Source of the DNA: CAZTZL01 sp964537715
GTDB taxonomy: Bacteria > Zhuqueibacterota > QNDG01 > DSAB01
Direction: 5' to 3'
Assembly (NCBI GenBank): GCA_964537715.1
Contig: CAZIAH010000001.1
Span: 62,001 to 126,000 of the forward strand
Length of the DNA: 64,000 bases
The first letter of the stretch is position 1; every line of letters begins with the position of its first letter. Under the pieces are notes generated by a model. The model saw only the letters and a program-made list of their open reading frames with translations. It was not told where the DNA came from and made no database searches. A program made the position numbers and the translations under genes. Shown in pieces: positions 45,995-54,164 of this stretch.

Positions 45995-46609
45995 ATGTCT
46001 GCCGGAAAAGAATTGATCAAAGGTTTGTACAAAGAAAATCCCGTGTTTCGACTGATGCTGGGACTTTGTCCTGTCCTGGCAACTTCGTCTTCAGTAAGCA
46101 ATGCCATTGGCATGGGAGGATCCGTTATCTTTGTTTTAATTTGTTCCAATGTCATTATTTCACTGATCAAACAATGGATCCCCTCAAAAATCAGAATCCC
46201 GATTTTTATCATGATTATCGCCACTTTCGTGACGATTGTGGACCTCGTCATGGCGGGATTTTTCCCGGCGCTGCACAAATCCCTCGGTCTCTATATTCCT
46301 CTGATCGTTGTGAACTGTATCATCCTGGGCCGCGCTGAAGCTTTCGCCAGCAAGAATAGTTCAATTTATTCAATTCTGGATGGTTTCGGTATGGGATTCG
46401 GTTTTGCGCTCGCGATCGTTACCATTGCCACATTTCGGGAAATCTTGGGGAACGGAACCTGGCTGGGCATGCCTGTTTTGGGTGCAGAATATCAGCCTGC
46501 TCTCTTGATGATCCTGCCTCCGGGAGCCTTTTTAACAATTGGAATCCTGATCGGTTTCTTCAATTGGTTCGAACATCGTCGAGCCATTGCTCGGTCATCT
46601 CAAACATAA
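45995..46609 (+). CDS. rnfE: Rnf complex subunit E
   Basis: A 204-residue polytopic subunit with six predicted helices. GLCPVLATSSS (a cysteine in the first helix, matched by a second cysteine in IVVNCIILGRAEAFA) is the family signature and holds the membrane 2Fe-2S cluster together with RnfA. GAGG sits five bases before the ATG. Homologous to the rnfA product downstream, with opposite membrane topology. Confidence 0.95.
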   Translation: MSAGKELIKGLYKENPVFRLMLGLCPVLATSSSVSNAIGMGGSVIFVLICSNVIISLIKQWIPSKIRIPIFIMIIATFVTIVDLVMAGFFPALHKSLGLYIPLIVVNCIILGRAEAFASKNSSIYSILDGFGMGFGFALAIVTIATFREILGNGTWLGMPVLGAEYQPALLMILPPGAFLTIGILIGFFNWFEHRRAIARSSQT

Positions 46610-46618
46610 GGAATCAAC

Positions 46619-47257
46619 ATGGAAATACACTCGCTTCTCATCATCACAGTCAGTGCCATTTTTATATCGAACTTCGTTCTGACCCGTTTTCTCGGACTTT
46701 GCCCCTATATCGGCGTTTCCAACCAGCTTGATTCCGCCATCGGAATGGGCATGGCTGTGATTTTCGTCATGAGTCTGGCTTCCGCGGTCACCTGGACGAT
46801 TTACAACTTTTTTCTTGTTCCATCGAACTCCAATCTGCTCTTTCGAATTTTCATGCACGGTCAAGGATCTCCTCCCGATTTGAGCTATCTTCGCACGATT
46901 AGTTTTATTCTGGTCATTGCAGCACTCGTACAATTTGTCGAAATGGTTGTCCAAAAGATCAGTCCGGGACTCTATCGTTCTCTCGGCATCTATTTGCCTC
47001 TGATCACAACCAACTGCGCCGTCCTCGGCGTTTCGATTTTAAACATCGATTCGGAATATAATTTTATGCAAAGTCTCATCAACGGTTTTGCCTCGGGAAT
47101 AGGGTTCACCCTTGCCCTCGTTCTCATGGCAGGATTGCGGGAAAGACTGGATCTGGCAAACATTCCAAAATCGATGAAAGGTGCACCCATTGCTTTCATC
47201 ATGGCTGGCTGTATGTCTCTTGCCTTTATGGGTTTTTCTGGTTTAAAAATCGGCTAA
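46619..47257 (+). CDS. rnfA: Rnf complex subunit A
   Basis: A 212-residue polytopic subunit with the RnfA signatures LTRFLGLCPYIGVS and PLITTNCAVLGVSI; the cysteines in both coordinate the membrane iron-sulfur cluster shared with RnfE. It closes the Rnf set. The next gene is tatC rather than rnfB, so the ferredoxin-docking subunit is missing from this operon. Confidence 0.95.
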   Translation: MEIHSLLIITVSAIFISNFVLTRFLGLCPYIGVSNQLDSAIGMGMAVIFVMSLASAVTWTIYNFFLVPSNSNLLFRIFMHGQGSPPDLSYLRTISFILVIAALVQFVEMVVQKISPGLYRSLGIYLPLITTNCAVLGVSILNIDSEYNFMQSLINGFASGIGFTLALVLMAGLRERLDLANIPKSMKGAPIAFIMAGCMSLAFMGFSGLKIG

Positions 47258-47275
47258 CTCAATTTTATTCCATCA

Positions 47276-48055
47276 ATGTCTGATGATTCGAAATCCAAAG
47301 TAAAGAAAGCAAATCAAAAGGAGATGCCATTCCTCGATCATCTCGAGGAACTGCGATGGCGTATTCTGAAAAGCCTGGGATCCATTTTCCTCTTTACATT
47401 TATTGCTTTCCCATTTACGGGTTATTTGCTCGATTTTCTCACGCTTCCCAATAGCCAGCTAAAAGCACCTGCCAAATTGATTTTTCTCAAGCCCACGGGC
47501 ATGCTCATGGTTCGACTGGAAATCGCTATCGCTGCAGGAATTCTTATTTCTCTTCCTGTAATCTTTTATCAACTCTGGATGTTTGTTTCTCCCGGCCTTC
47601 TGCACAGAGAACGAAGATTTGTTCTTCCTGCAATTTTTTTGACTACTTTTTGTTTCTTAACCGGTGCTGCATTTGCATATATCATTCTTGTCCCGATGGT
47701 TTTACCTTTTCTCTTCAAAATGGGAACCAAATCCATTGATGCCAATATTAACATCACAGAATACATGAGCTTTGTTCTTCGATTGATTCTGGTGGCCGGT
47801 TTGATTTTCGAATTACCGATTCTGTCATTTTTCCTGTCAAGAATCGGCATTCTCAGCCCTGCATTTTTAAAAAAATACCGCCCATACAGTGTCGTACTCA
47901 TCTTTATTTTTTCGGCCATCATCACTCCTCCAGATCCTGTCAGTCAACTTCTTATGGCTTTCCCGTTGCTCATGCTTTACGAAATCAGTATCTGGGTCTC
48001 ACATATTGGATATCTGGTCAAGGTAAGAAAAGAAAAAAATCAGAATACCAAATAA
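47276..48055 (+). CDS. tatC: Twin-arginine translocase subunit TatC
   Basis: A 259-residue integral membrane protein with six helices that recognises twin-arginine signal peptides. The N terminus PFLDHLEELRWRI is the family signature, and the loop around FYQLWMFVSPGLL is conserved. It follows rnfA by 18 bases and ends at a terminator. Two TatA-type genes lie about 4.5 kb away on the opposite strand, in a separate operon. Confidence 0.96.
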   Translation: MSDDSKSKVKKANQKEMPFLDHLEELRWRILKSLGSIFLFTFIAFPFTGYLLDFLTLPNSQLKAPAKLIFLKPTGMLMVRLEIAIAAGILISLPVIFYQLWMFVSPGLLHRERRFVLPAIFLTTFCFLTGAAFAYIILVPMVLPFLFKMGTKSIDANINITEYMSFVLRLILVAGLIFELPILSFFLSRIGILSPAFLKKYRPYSVVLIFIFSAIITPPDPVSQLLMAFPLLMLYEISIWVSHIGYLVKVRKEKNQNTK

Positions 48056-48085
48056 TAAGGCCGTTGCATGAACAACGGCCTTATT
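48054..48085. terminator. Bidirectional terminator between tatC and the barrel/CpoB gene
   Basis: A perfect 13-bp stem AATAAGGCCGTTG with a 6-base loop CATGAA. It overlaps the tatC stop codon and lies 23 bases past the stop of the convergent gene, so it likely ends both transcripts. Confidence 0.9.
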
Positions 48086-48108
48086 CAGTTAGGTAGGATA
48101 AAATAAGG

Positions 48109-49416
48109 TTACAAACGACCTAAATATCGCATGGCCTTGGGTGCATATTCACTGTCAGGATACCGGCTCATCAATTCCTGGAACTGCTCTCTCGCCCGAT
48201 CCGTATTCCCCAGTTTCATCTGGCACAATCCGTTCATAATCAATGCATCGTCAAATTTGTACGAGGATTTATATCGCATCACTGCATTGAAGTAGTCGAT
48301 GGCCTGCCTGTAATCGCCCATCGCATTATAGCTCTCACCAATCCAGTACTGACAATTACTCGCCAGACGATGATCGGGATTGGTACTTAAAAGCTCTTCG
48401 AAACTCTGAATTGCATCCTTATATTTGTGCGCATAAAACTTTTGTAAAGCGGCTTCATAGTTTTGCTTAAAAATTTCTTCGTTCTGGACACCAAAGGAAC
48501 CTTTTTTATATCCTGAATATTCACCAGCAACGCTACTTGATAAATCAGCGATTGCTTTTTCATTTGCGGCCACACGTTCTTGAAGCGATTCCAGATCGTT
48601 CAACTTTGAGTTCATATTGCTCTTCACATTGTCAATTTTCTGCATAACCTGACCGGCTTCTGTATCCGGATAGGCTGTTTCTTCAGTCGCACTTTCAGAA
48701 GCTTCCGGTGAGAAAAGAAGCGCCAGAGCGTCTTCTTCCTCATCATTGCTGTTCGTATTCTTTCCGTTAAACAATTCATCCAAAGAAGCGACCTCTCCAC
48801 TGTCCAACGGATATTCCATTTCTTCTCTTTGCGTGGGTCGCTCTCCACGAGGAATCGTATAACTCAGGCCTGCTTTCCCGACGTAATAAACCGGTTTTTC
48901 GTCGGCATCCGAGGAAAGAATATAACGATAATCCGCGGTAAGATGAAACGTCCACTCTTCGTTGATCGGATATTCAATACCACCACCGACAAAAATGCCT
49001 CCATCAAAATATGGATCGGTGGATCCCAATCCCTTTATTTCGGTCGTATGCCTGAATGCACAAAGCCCTCCAAAAATAAAAGGCAAAAGCTTGCTTCCTT
49101 CGCTCAATTTATAGGCTGCCTTGACTTCCAAATTCGGAAGAAGCGTCGTCTTGAAATTTTCCCAGGTAAGAATTCTGTCGTAAATGCTATTGATTCCCAA
49201 ACCGGCAGTGATAAAAACCCTGGGCGAAGCATTATATTTCAGAAAAAATTCGATCCCAGGACCAAGTCCCTTACTGCCGATTTGTGCGGCATCCTGACGG
49301 GTTCCCACCAGGCCTCCACCCACAGCGTCCGGTCTGGTTAAATTCATCTGTGATGCCTTCACTGCATCGCTACTCATAAAAATAAGAAGCACGATAAGAC
49401 AGTAAATACGTTTCAT
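48109..49416 (-). CDS. Outer-membrane barrel fused to CpoB/YbgF-type TPR domain
   Basis: A 435-residue exported protein with signal peptide (about 1-21). Residues 25-190 look like an eight-strand outer-membrane barrel (FITAGLGINSIY, YFDGGIFVGGGIEYP, HLTADYRY). An acidic linker and coiled coil (about 265-300) lead to a YbgF/CpoB-type TPR domain (about 315-435; FEELLSTNPDHRLASNCQYWIGESYN). CpoB normally is a separate periplasmic partner of TolA, so here it would be tethered to the outer membrane. A GGAGG lies nine bases before ATG. Confidence 0.85.
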   Translation of the reverse strand: MKRIYCLIVLLIFMSSDAVKASQMNLTRPDAVGGGLVGTRQDAAQIGSKGLGPGIEFFLKYNASPRVFITAGLGINSIYDRILTWENFKTTLLPNLEVKAAYKLSEGSKLLPFIFGGLCAFRHTTEIKGLGSTDPYFDGGIFVGGGIEYPINEEWTFHLTADYRYILSSDADEKPVYYVGKAGLSYTIPRGERPTQREEMEYPLDSGEVASLDELFNGKNTNSNDEEEDALALLFSPEASESATEETAYPDTEAGQVMQKIDNVKSNMNSKLNDLESLQERVAANEKAIADLSSSVAGEYSGYKKGSFGVQNEEIFKQNYEAALQKFYAHKYKDAIQSFEELLSTNPDHRLASNCQYWIGESYNAMGDYRQAIDYFNAVMRYKSSYKFDDALIMNGLCQMKLGNTDRAREQFQELMSRYPDSEYAPKAMRYLGRL

Positions 49417-49765
49417 CTTTTTTATCCTCCCTAAGACATTTTTAGTTTCTAAGACGCAAATATAATATAACTTTAAAGCTGCAAATATATTGCCAAAAAC
49501 TATATAAACAAAATATGATTATCCTACACTTAAAATAATCAGTAACTTAGAATCATTCCGTGTTGAATAAAAAAAGAATATCAAGATTAAAAGAGGTGAT
49601 TGATATTTTATCACCCTAAGTGCGCCTTTTTTCACCAGACAAACAATGACTTACAGCTTAAGTAACTGTAATCCATTCAATTCAATTTATGACAGAATTT
49701 TAACAAAATCAAGCAAAAAACGATTTTTTTAATGTAGTCAAAAACAGATCCAATGCATAAAAGAA
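49417..49765. other. 349-base AT-rich intergenic region
   Basis: Apart from the sigma-54-like element at 49480-49495 it holds a weak hairpin GGTGAT/ATCACC (49595-49615), which on the minus strand is followed by TCTTTTAATC and may end transcription of the asparaginase-like gene. No gene or other signal seen. Confidence 0.6.
49480..49495 (-). promoter_or_regulatory. Sigma-54-like -24/-12 promoter of the barrel/CpoB gene
   Basis: Minus-strand TGGCAATATATTTGCA matches the TGGCA and TTGCA boxes of the sigma-54 consensus exactly, at the required spacing. It lies about 64 bases upstream of the ATG. The AT-rich surroundings raise the chance of a random match somewhat. Confidence 0.5.
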
Positions 49766-50251
49766 TTACTCCAAGGATTCAAAACGATTCAGATCATGGT
49801 TTTTCCTGACTTGTTCGGGGTGAAATACCTGGCCATTCATAACAATATAAACGCCACCTGGCAGAGTTTGAACGGCGACAATGGCACCCCCAATATTGAA
49901 TGAGGCATCACTTGATTTAAAACGCGCCGGCTCGATTGCACCCGTTAATACAATGGTCTTATCGGTATTGGGCATCAAGGCTTTTGCAGTCTCGATAATC
50001 GTATCCGTACCATGCGTGACAATAATGCGGTTACACGGTTCGGATCGAATTTTTTTATCGACAAATAAGCGGTCCTCATCTGTCATATCCAGACTGTCTT
50101 TTTTTAGCACGGATTCGCATTCGAATTCCAGACTGGTATTCGCTTCGCGAAGTATCGTAATGACCTGAGGTTCGCCGATTTCGTAGACACTCTTTTGATC
50201 AAAATAAATTTTGTCGATTGTTCCGCCAACGGAGAATATTTTAATTTTCAA
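49766..50251 (-). CDS. Short asparaginase-like protein (N-terminal domain only)
   Basis: A 161-residue protein covering only the N-terminal half of type I/II asparaginases: the first catalytic Thr region GGTIDK, the second THGTDT and VLTGA. Full enzymes have about 330 residues and a C-terminal domain that completes the dimer site. Stand-alone short forms exist as a family, so this is more likely a distinct protein than a broken gene. TTG at 50251 (MKIKIFSVGG) is preferred, with GGAG upstream, over TTG 50266. Confidence 0.8.
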   Translation of the reverse strand: MKIKIFSVGGTIDKIYFDQKSVYEIGEPQVITILREANTSLEFECESVLKKDSLDMTDEDRLFVDKKIRSEPCNRIIVTHGTDTIIETAKALMPNTDKTIVLTGAIEPARFKSSDASFNIGGAIVAVQTLPGGVYIVMNGQVFHPEQVRKNHDLNRFESLE

Positions 50252-50273
50252 ACGATTCGACTCCAATAAAAGA

Positions 50274-50296
50274 CCCCAAGATTTTTTATCTCAGGG
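50274..50296 (-). terminator. Terminator after the adenosine-specific kinase gene
   Basis: On the minus strand, CCCTGAGAT and ATCTTGGGG pair over nine positions (two G-T pairs) around AAAAA and are followed by TCTTTTATT. It lies between the kinase-family gene and the asparaginase-like gene, so it may partly uncouple them. Confidence 0.55.
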
Positions 50297-50342
50297 TTTT
50301 TATTATACCATTTTTATTTTATTATCGTATTCCGAAATTTCG

Positions 50343-50828
50343 TTAAACGATCTTATAGCCAATATTGCGCAGAAAGGATTTCCTTCTTTTGACATCCTCC
50401 TCCCTTTCGACTCCCAACGGACTTTGCCCGTCCACAACGCCGACAATGCCGCGCCCTAACTCCGTTTTGACAACAAGCACCTGCGTCGGATTGGACGTCG
50501 CGCAAAAAATCCGACAGATTTCGTTGAGATTGCGAATGGCCGGCAATACATTGATCGGAAAACAATTTTTTAGAAATAATATGAACGAATGCCCTGCTCC
50601 AATAGCAAGTGCATTCTTTTCCGCCAGTGCAATCATCTCTTCATCGGTGCCTGTCAGACGAACTAGACAGGGACCTGAAGCTTCGCAGAATGCAAAGCCA
50701 AACTTGATTCCCGGCACAGTCGCGACAAGCACCTCATGAATATCTTCGACTGTTTTGATAAAATGCGATTGTCCTAAAATAAAATTCAAATCGTCGGGTT
50801 TTTCGATTGCAACAGCTTCAATATCCAT
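50343..50828 (-). CDS. Adenosine-specific kinase family protein
   Basis: A 161-residue protein of the small adenosine-specific kinase family (Pfam Adenosine_kin), recognised by GIKFGFAFCEASGPCLVRLTG, the AIGAGHSFILFL strand and the ending GRGIVGVVDGQSPLGVE. Relatives occur mostly in archaea and thermophilic or anaerobic bacteria; adenosine binding is reported but the true reaction is not firmly established. GGAGG precedes ATG 50828. It lies 31 bases after gatA in the operon. Confidence 0.85.
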   Translation of the reverse strand: MDIEAVAIEKPDDLNFILGQSHFIKTVEDIHEVLVATVPGIKFGFAFCEASGPCLVRLTGTDEEMIALAEKNALAIGAGHSFILFLKNCFPINVLPAIRNLNEICRIFCATSNPTQVLVVKTELGRGIVGVVDGQSPLGVEREEDVKRRKSFLRNIGYKIV

Positions 50829-50859
50829 TCAAATTTCCTCCGGTCACATCAAGTCCATT

Positions 50860-52296
50860 TCATTTATATTGGATGGATTCCTCCAGCCAATTCGCAACAC
50901 CTAACAGTTCACCTTCCCCAAACGGTTTTCCTGTCATCTGGATACCGATGGGCAAATCTGATTGATCTTTACCAGCCGGAATTGAAATGGCTGGCACACC
51001 GGCAAGTGGTGCAGTAACCGTATAAATATCATAGAGATACATACTGAGTGGATCATCGACATTTTCGCCGATTTTAAACGCCGTGGTCGGGGTCGTGGGA
51101 CTCAAAATGAAATCGCAGGTTTGAAACACGTTCTCAAAATCCTTCCGGATCAGTGTACGCACCTTTTGCGCCTTTCGATAATAGGCGTCATAGTAGCCTG
51201 CCGAAAGCACATAAGTCCCCAGTATGATCCTCCGTTTCACTTCATCGCCGAATCCATAATTCCTCGAATCCGCATACATGGCTTCAAGGGTTTTGGCGTC
51301 CAGAGAGCGGAAACCATACCGCACCCCGTCGAAGCGGGAAAGATTGGATGACGCCTCTGCCGTGCAGATCAGATAATAGGCGGCAATGCCGTATTCCGTA
51401 TTTGGAAGAGAAACCTCGCGAATCTTCGCTCCACCCTGTTTGAGAAGATCAACAACCTCCTCTATTTTTGTTCGTATTTCGTCACTCAATCCTTCGCCGA
51501 AATATTCCGCAGGCAGTCCGATTGTTTTGTCTTTGACATCATGATTTAGAAAATCATCGTACTTGGAGACGGGGACATCCGAGGAAGTCGAATCTCTGGG
51601 ATCGCGTCCGGCAATGATCTGCAGCAGTGCAGCGGTATCAGCGACCGTATTCGAGAAAGTGCCGATCTGATCGAGTGAAGAAGCAAAAGCGACCAGACCG
51701 TATCGGGAAACCCGGCCGTAGGTCGGCCTCAGTCCGACGACACCACACAGCGCGGCCGGCGTTCTCACAGAGCCGCCGGTGTCGGAACCCAGGGCGGTCA
51801 TGGCCATCCCGGCAGCAACGGCTGTACCAGACCCGCCGCTGGAACCACCGGGTATACGCTCCGGATCGTGCGGATTCTTTACGGGTCCGAACGCAGAATT
51901 TTCATTGGACGATCCCATGCCGAATTCATCCATGTTGGTCTTGCCGACGATGATCGCATCTTCCGCTTCGAGGCGCTCGATCACAGTGGCATCATAAGGA
52001 GACATAAAATTTTCGAGTATTTTCGAACCGCACGTGGTTGGTGCATCCTGCATTGTTAGAATGTCTTTCACTGCAACGACCATTCCGGCTAATTTACCAG
52101 CTTTTCCCTCCTGAATATTCTGATCGACCTGCTTCGCACGTGCAATCGCACGTTCGTCGAAAACAGACAGAAAAGCATTCAGGTGTTCATTTTCATGAAC
52201 CTTCTCAAGATATGCCTGTGTCAATGCAGCACAACTGATCTCCTGATTTAAAATCTTGCTCTGGATAGATAGATAATCCCGTTCCAAAATGCTCAA
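50860..52296 (-). CDS. gatA: Glutamyl-tRNA(Gln) amidotransferase subunit A
   Basis: A 478-residue amidase that supplies ammonia for converting Glu-tRNA(Gln) to Gln-tRNA(Gln). The Ser-cisSer-Lys triad is visible: Lys in VAVKDIL, Ser residues in GGSSGGSGTAVAAG and GSDTGGSVRTPA. The start is TTG at 52296 with GGAG five bases before it. gatB and gatC are not in this window, so they are encoded elsewhere, or this is a paralogous amidase; the RPTYGRVSRYGLVAFASSLDQ stretch favours GatA. Confidence 0.93.
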   Translation of the reverse strand: MSILERDYLSIQSKILNQEISCAALTQAYLEKVHENEHLNAFLSVFDERAIARAKQVDQNIQEGKAGKLAGMVVAVKDILTMQDAPTTCGSKILENFMSPYDATVIERLEAEDAIIVGKTNMDEFGMGSSNENSAFGPVKNPHDPERIPGGSSGGSGTAVAAGMAMTALGSDTGGSVRTPAALCGVVGLRPTYGRVSRYGLVAFASSLDQIGTFSNTVADTAALLQIIAGRDPRDSTSSDVPVSKYDDFLNHDVKDKTIGLPAEYFGEGLSDEIRTKIEEVVDLLKQGGAKIREVSLPNTEYGIAAYYLICTAEASSNLSRFDGVRYGFRSLDAKTLEAMYADSRNYGFGDEVKRRIILGTYVLSAGYYDAYYRKAQKVRTLIRKDFENVFQTCDFILSPTTPTTAFKIGENVDDPLSMYLYDIYTVTAPLAGVPAISIPAGKDQSDLPIGIQMTGKPFGEGELLGVANWLEESIQYK

Positions 52297-52335
52297 ATCG
52301 TCTCCTTACTTATTGTTATAGCAATTGTACTCAGA

Positions 52336-52542
52336 CTATCCCTTTTTCTCTTCTTTCTTTTCTTCATCCTTTTTATCGAGTTCTTTCATTTCGTTCTCGA
52401 CATTTTTTGTGGCATCCTTGAATTCACGAATGCCTTTACCGAGACCGCGCGCCAGTTCGGGTAACTTTTTGGCGCCAAACAACAGAAGCACGACCAAAAG
52501 AATAATAAGAAGTTCCGGCATCCCAATCGATCCTAAACCCAT
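52336..52542 (-). CDS. tatA: Twin-arginine translocase TatA-type protein (second)
   Basis: A 68-residue TatA: short N-terminal membrane helix (PELLIILLVVLLLFG), hinge, amphipathic helix KKLPELARGLGKGIREF, then a charged Lys/Glu-rich tail. ATG at 52542 is used because GGAGG lies eight bases before it and would otherwise be inside the coding region of an ATG at 52557. The adjacent gene encodes a similar TatA; neither has clear TatB features. Confidence 0.9.
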   Translation of the reverse strand: MGLGSIGMPELLIILLVVLLLFGAKKLPELARGLGKGIREFKDATKNVENEMKELDKKDEEKKEEKKG

Positions 52543-52569
52543 AATCTTTGCCTCCAAAATAGTTTTGAA

Positions 52570-52764
52570 TCAGCCCCGCAAATTTTCATCTTCCTCATGA
52601 AGTATTTTTCTTACTTCATCTCCCGCCTCTTTTGCGGCTTTTTGAATTTGTCGATATCCCCTGCCCAAATGTCTGGCAATTTCTGGCAGCTGCTTCCCTC
52701 CGAAAACCAACAGAGCCACTAGTAAAATGATTAAAAGTTCGCCCATGCCGATCGATCCAAACAT
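52570..52764 (-). CDS. tatA: Twin-arginine translocase TatA-type protein (first)
   Basis: A 64-residue TatA/TatB-like protein with the helix GELLIILLVALLVFGG, hinge and amphipathic GKQLPEIARHLGRGYRQI. It is shorter-tailed than its downstream neighbour. Two TatA paralogues with one TatC is common in bacteria lacking a true TatB; one of the pair may do the TatB job. Confidence 0.88.
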   Translation of the reverse strand: MFGSIGMGELLIILLVALLVFGGKQLPEIARHLGRGYRQIQKAAKEAGDEVRKILHEEDENLRG

Positions 52765-52783
52765 GGCAGTCTATAAGACCTTT

Positions 52784-53509
52784 CTATTTTATGGGAACGA
52801 AAAGCTCGGAAAGCTGAACTTCTCCCTTGACCAGAGCGATCACCCAGTGCACAAAACCCAAAACGATATACAGAAACAGCAAAGGAAACAGGCTGACTTG
52901 CGGTTGAACAGCCATGATCATCACTACAATCAGCAAACCGGCGGACTGAAGACCTTTCAGCCACCCGTTTCTGAAATCAAGTTTGGGCCAGTCGTAATGA
53001 ACTGTGCTGATCATCATCAGGGAAAGAAGAAATACAAGTAACATTGAAACCGCCTGCCCCAGATCGATCTCAAAATAATTTTGAAACAGATAGAAAGCGG
53101 CAATGGCCATTCCAGCCACGGGAATCGGAAGTCCGACATATCCCTGACTGCGATTGCCTGCCTGCTGCACATTGAACCGGGCCAGACGGTATCCCCCTCC
53201 AATCACAAAGACAAAACAGAAAAGCAGTCCGACGACAGACAGCCGGTGCAGGACATCCGCATAAATCAGAAATGCCGGGGCGATGCCCGTCGAGAGAAGA
53301 TCCGCCAGGGAATCCAGTTCCGTACCAAAATGGGTTTCCGAACCGGTCCATCGAGCTAGTTTTCCATCCATCCCGTCGGACAGAACCGCCAGGATGATAA
53401 ACCAGGCCGCCGTATACAAGTTGCCCTCATAAACTTTCACAATGGCCAGAAAACCCCAGAAAAAATTCAGTAGGGTAAAAAAACTGGGAATGTATAGAAA
53501 TTTATGCAT
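52784..53509 (-). CDS. pssA: CDP-diacylglycerol-serine O-phosphatidyltransferase
   Basis: A 241-residue polytopic CDP-alcohol phosphotransferase. The catalytic signature D-G-x2-D-G-x2-A-R...G-x3-D-x3-D is complete in SDGMDGKLARWTGSETHFGTELDSLAD. It makes phosphatidylserine from CDP-DAG and serine; psd, which decarboxylates the product, overlaps its 5' end by eight bases. ATG 53509 is taken over the TTG at 53512. Confidence 0.93.
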   Translation of the reverse strand: MHKFLYIPSFFTLLNFFWGFLAIVKVYEGNLYTAAWFIILAVLSDGMDGKLARWTGSETHFGTELDSLADLLSTGIAPAFLIYADVLHRLSVVGLLFCFVFVIGGGYRLARFNVQQAGNRSQGYVGLPIPVAGMAIAAFYLFQNYFEIDLGQAVSMLLVFLLSLMMISTVHYDWPKLDFRNGWLKGLQSAGLLIVVMIMAVQPQVSLFPLLFLYIVLGFVHWVIALVKGEVQLSELFVPIK

Positions 53510-54164
53510 CAAGTATCATCTCGCCAATCACGCTTTCTCCCGCTCTTATCCGATCTCCTTCGCTCACATATAACTTAACAGACATCGGCAAATAAAGTTC
53601 CACCCTCGAGCCGAATTTAATCATCCCAAACCGTTCCCCCCTTGTCACTTTCTGCCCCGGTTCCAATCGGCAGAGAATGCGCCTGGCAACCATGCCCGCA
53701 ATCTGTTTTAAAAATACCCTGCCAAATCCGCATTCAAACCCGACGAGCATCTGCTCGTTTTCCCTTGACGCGGAAGCAGTAAAGGCCGGATGAAATCGGC
53801 CTGGAACATATCGTAACAATTGCACAGTTCCATCAGCGGGAATCCGGTTAACATGCACATCCCATAAGGACAAGAAAATCGCCACCTGCTTGAACGAGCC
53901 CTGGCAAAAGGGCAACCGGTCCACCGTCCCCACATGAACGATCTTTCCGTCTGCTGGAGACACAATCACATTTCCGTTTCGAGGAACAGAACGGTCTGGA
54001 TCTCTGAAGAAGTAGATGGTACCGATTATGCAAAACAAGGTAATTCCGAAACCGGTCCAGCCCCAACCCGTTCCTTGTAACGGTCCAAGGTAAAAGAACA
54101 AAACAAAGAATAAACACAAAACGCCAAGGAAGGAAAACGATTCCCTGCTGACTTTACATTTCAT
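53502..54164 (-). CDS. psd: Phosphatidylserine decarboxylase (short, type PSD-II-like)
   Basis: A 220-residue membrane enzyme with two N-terminal hydrophobic helices (about 10-50). The self-cleavage site that creates the pyruvoyl cofactor is Gly-Ser in KFGSRVEL near residue 185; SPADGKIVHVG and DVHVNRIPADG are family motifs. The short form is that of many anaerobes. It makes phosphatidylethanolamine. Start overlaps the purC stop as ATGA. Confidence 0.93.
   Translation of the reverse strand: MKCKVSRESFSFLGVLCLFFVLFFYLGPLQGTGWGWTGFGITLFCIIGTIYFFRDPDRSVPRNGNVIVSPADGKIVHVGTVDRLPFCQGSFKQVAIFLSLWDVHVNRIPADGTVQLLRYVPGRFHPAFTASASRENEQMLVGFECGFGRVFLKQIAGMVARRILCRLEPGQKVTRGERFGMIKFGSRVELYLPMSVKLYVSEGDRIRAGESVIGEMILDA

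Noticed and set aside
52570..52764. Calling this gene tatB
   Set aside because: The hinge and amphipathic helix follow the TatA pattern (FGGKQLP), and TatB-type extended tail is lacking.
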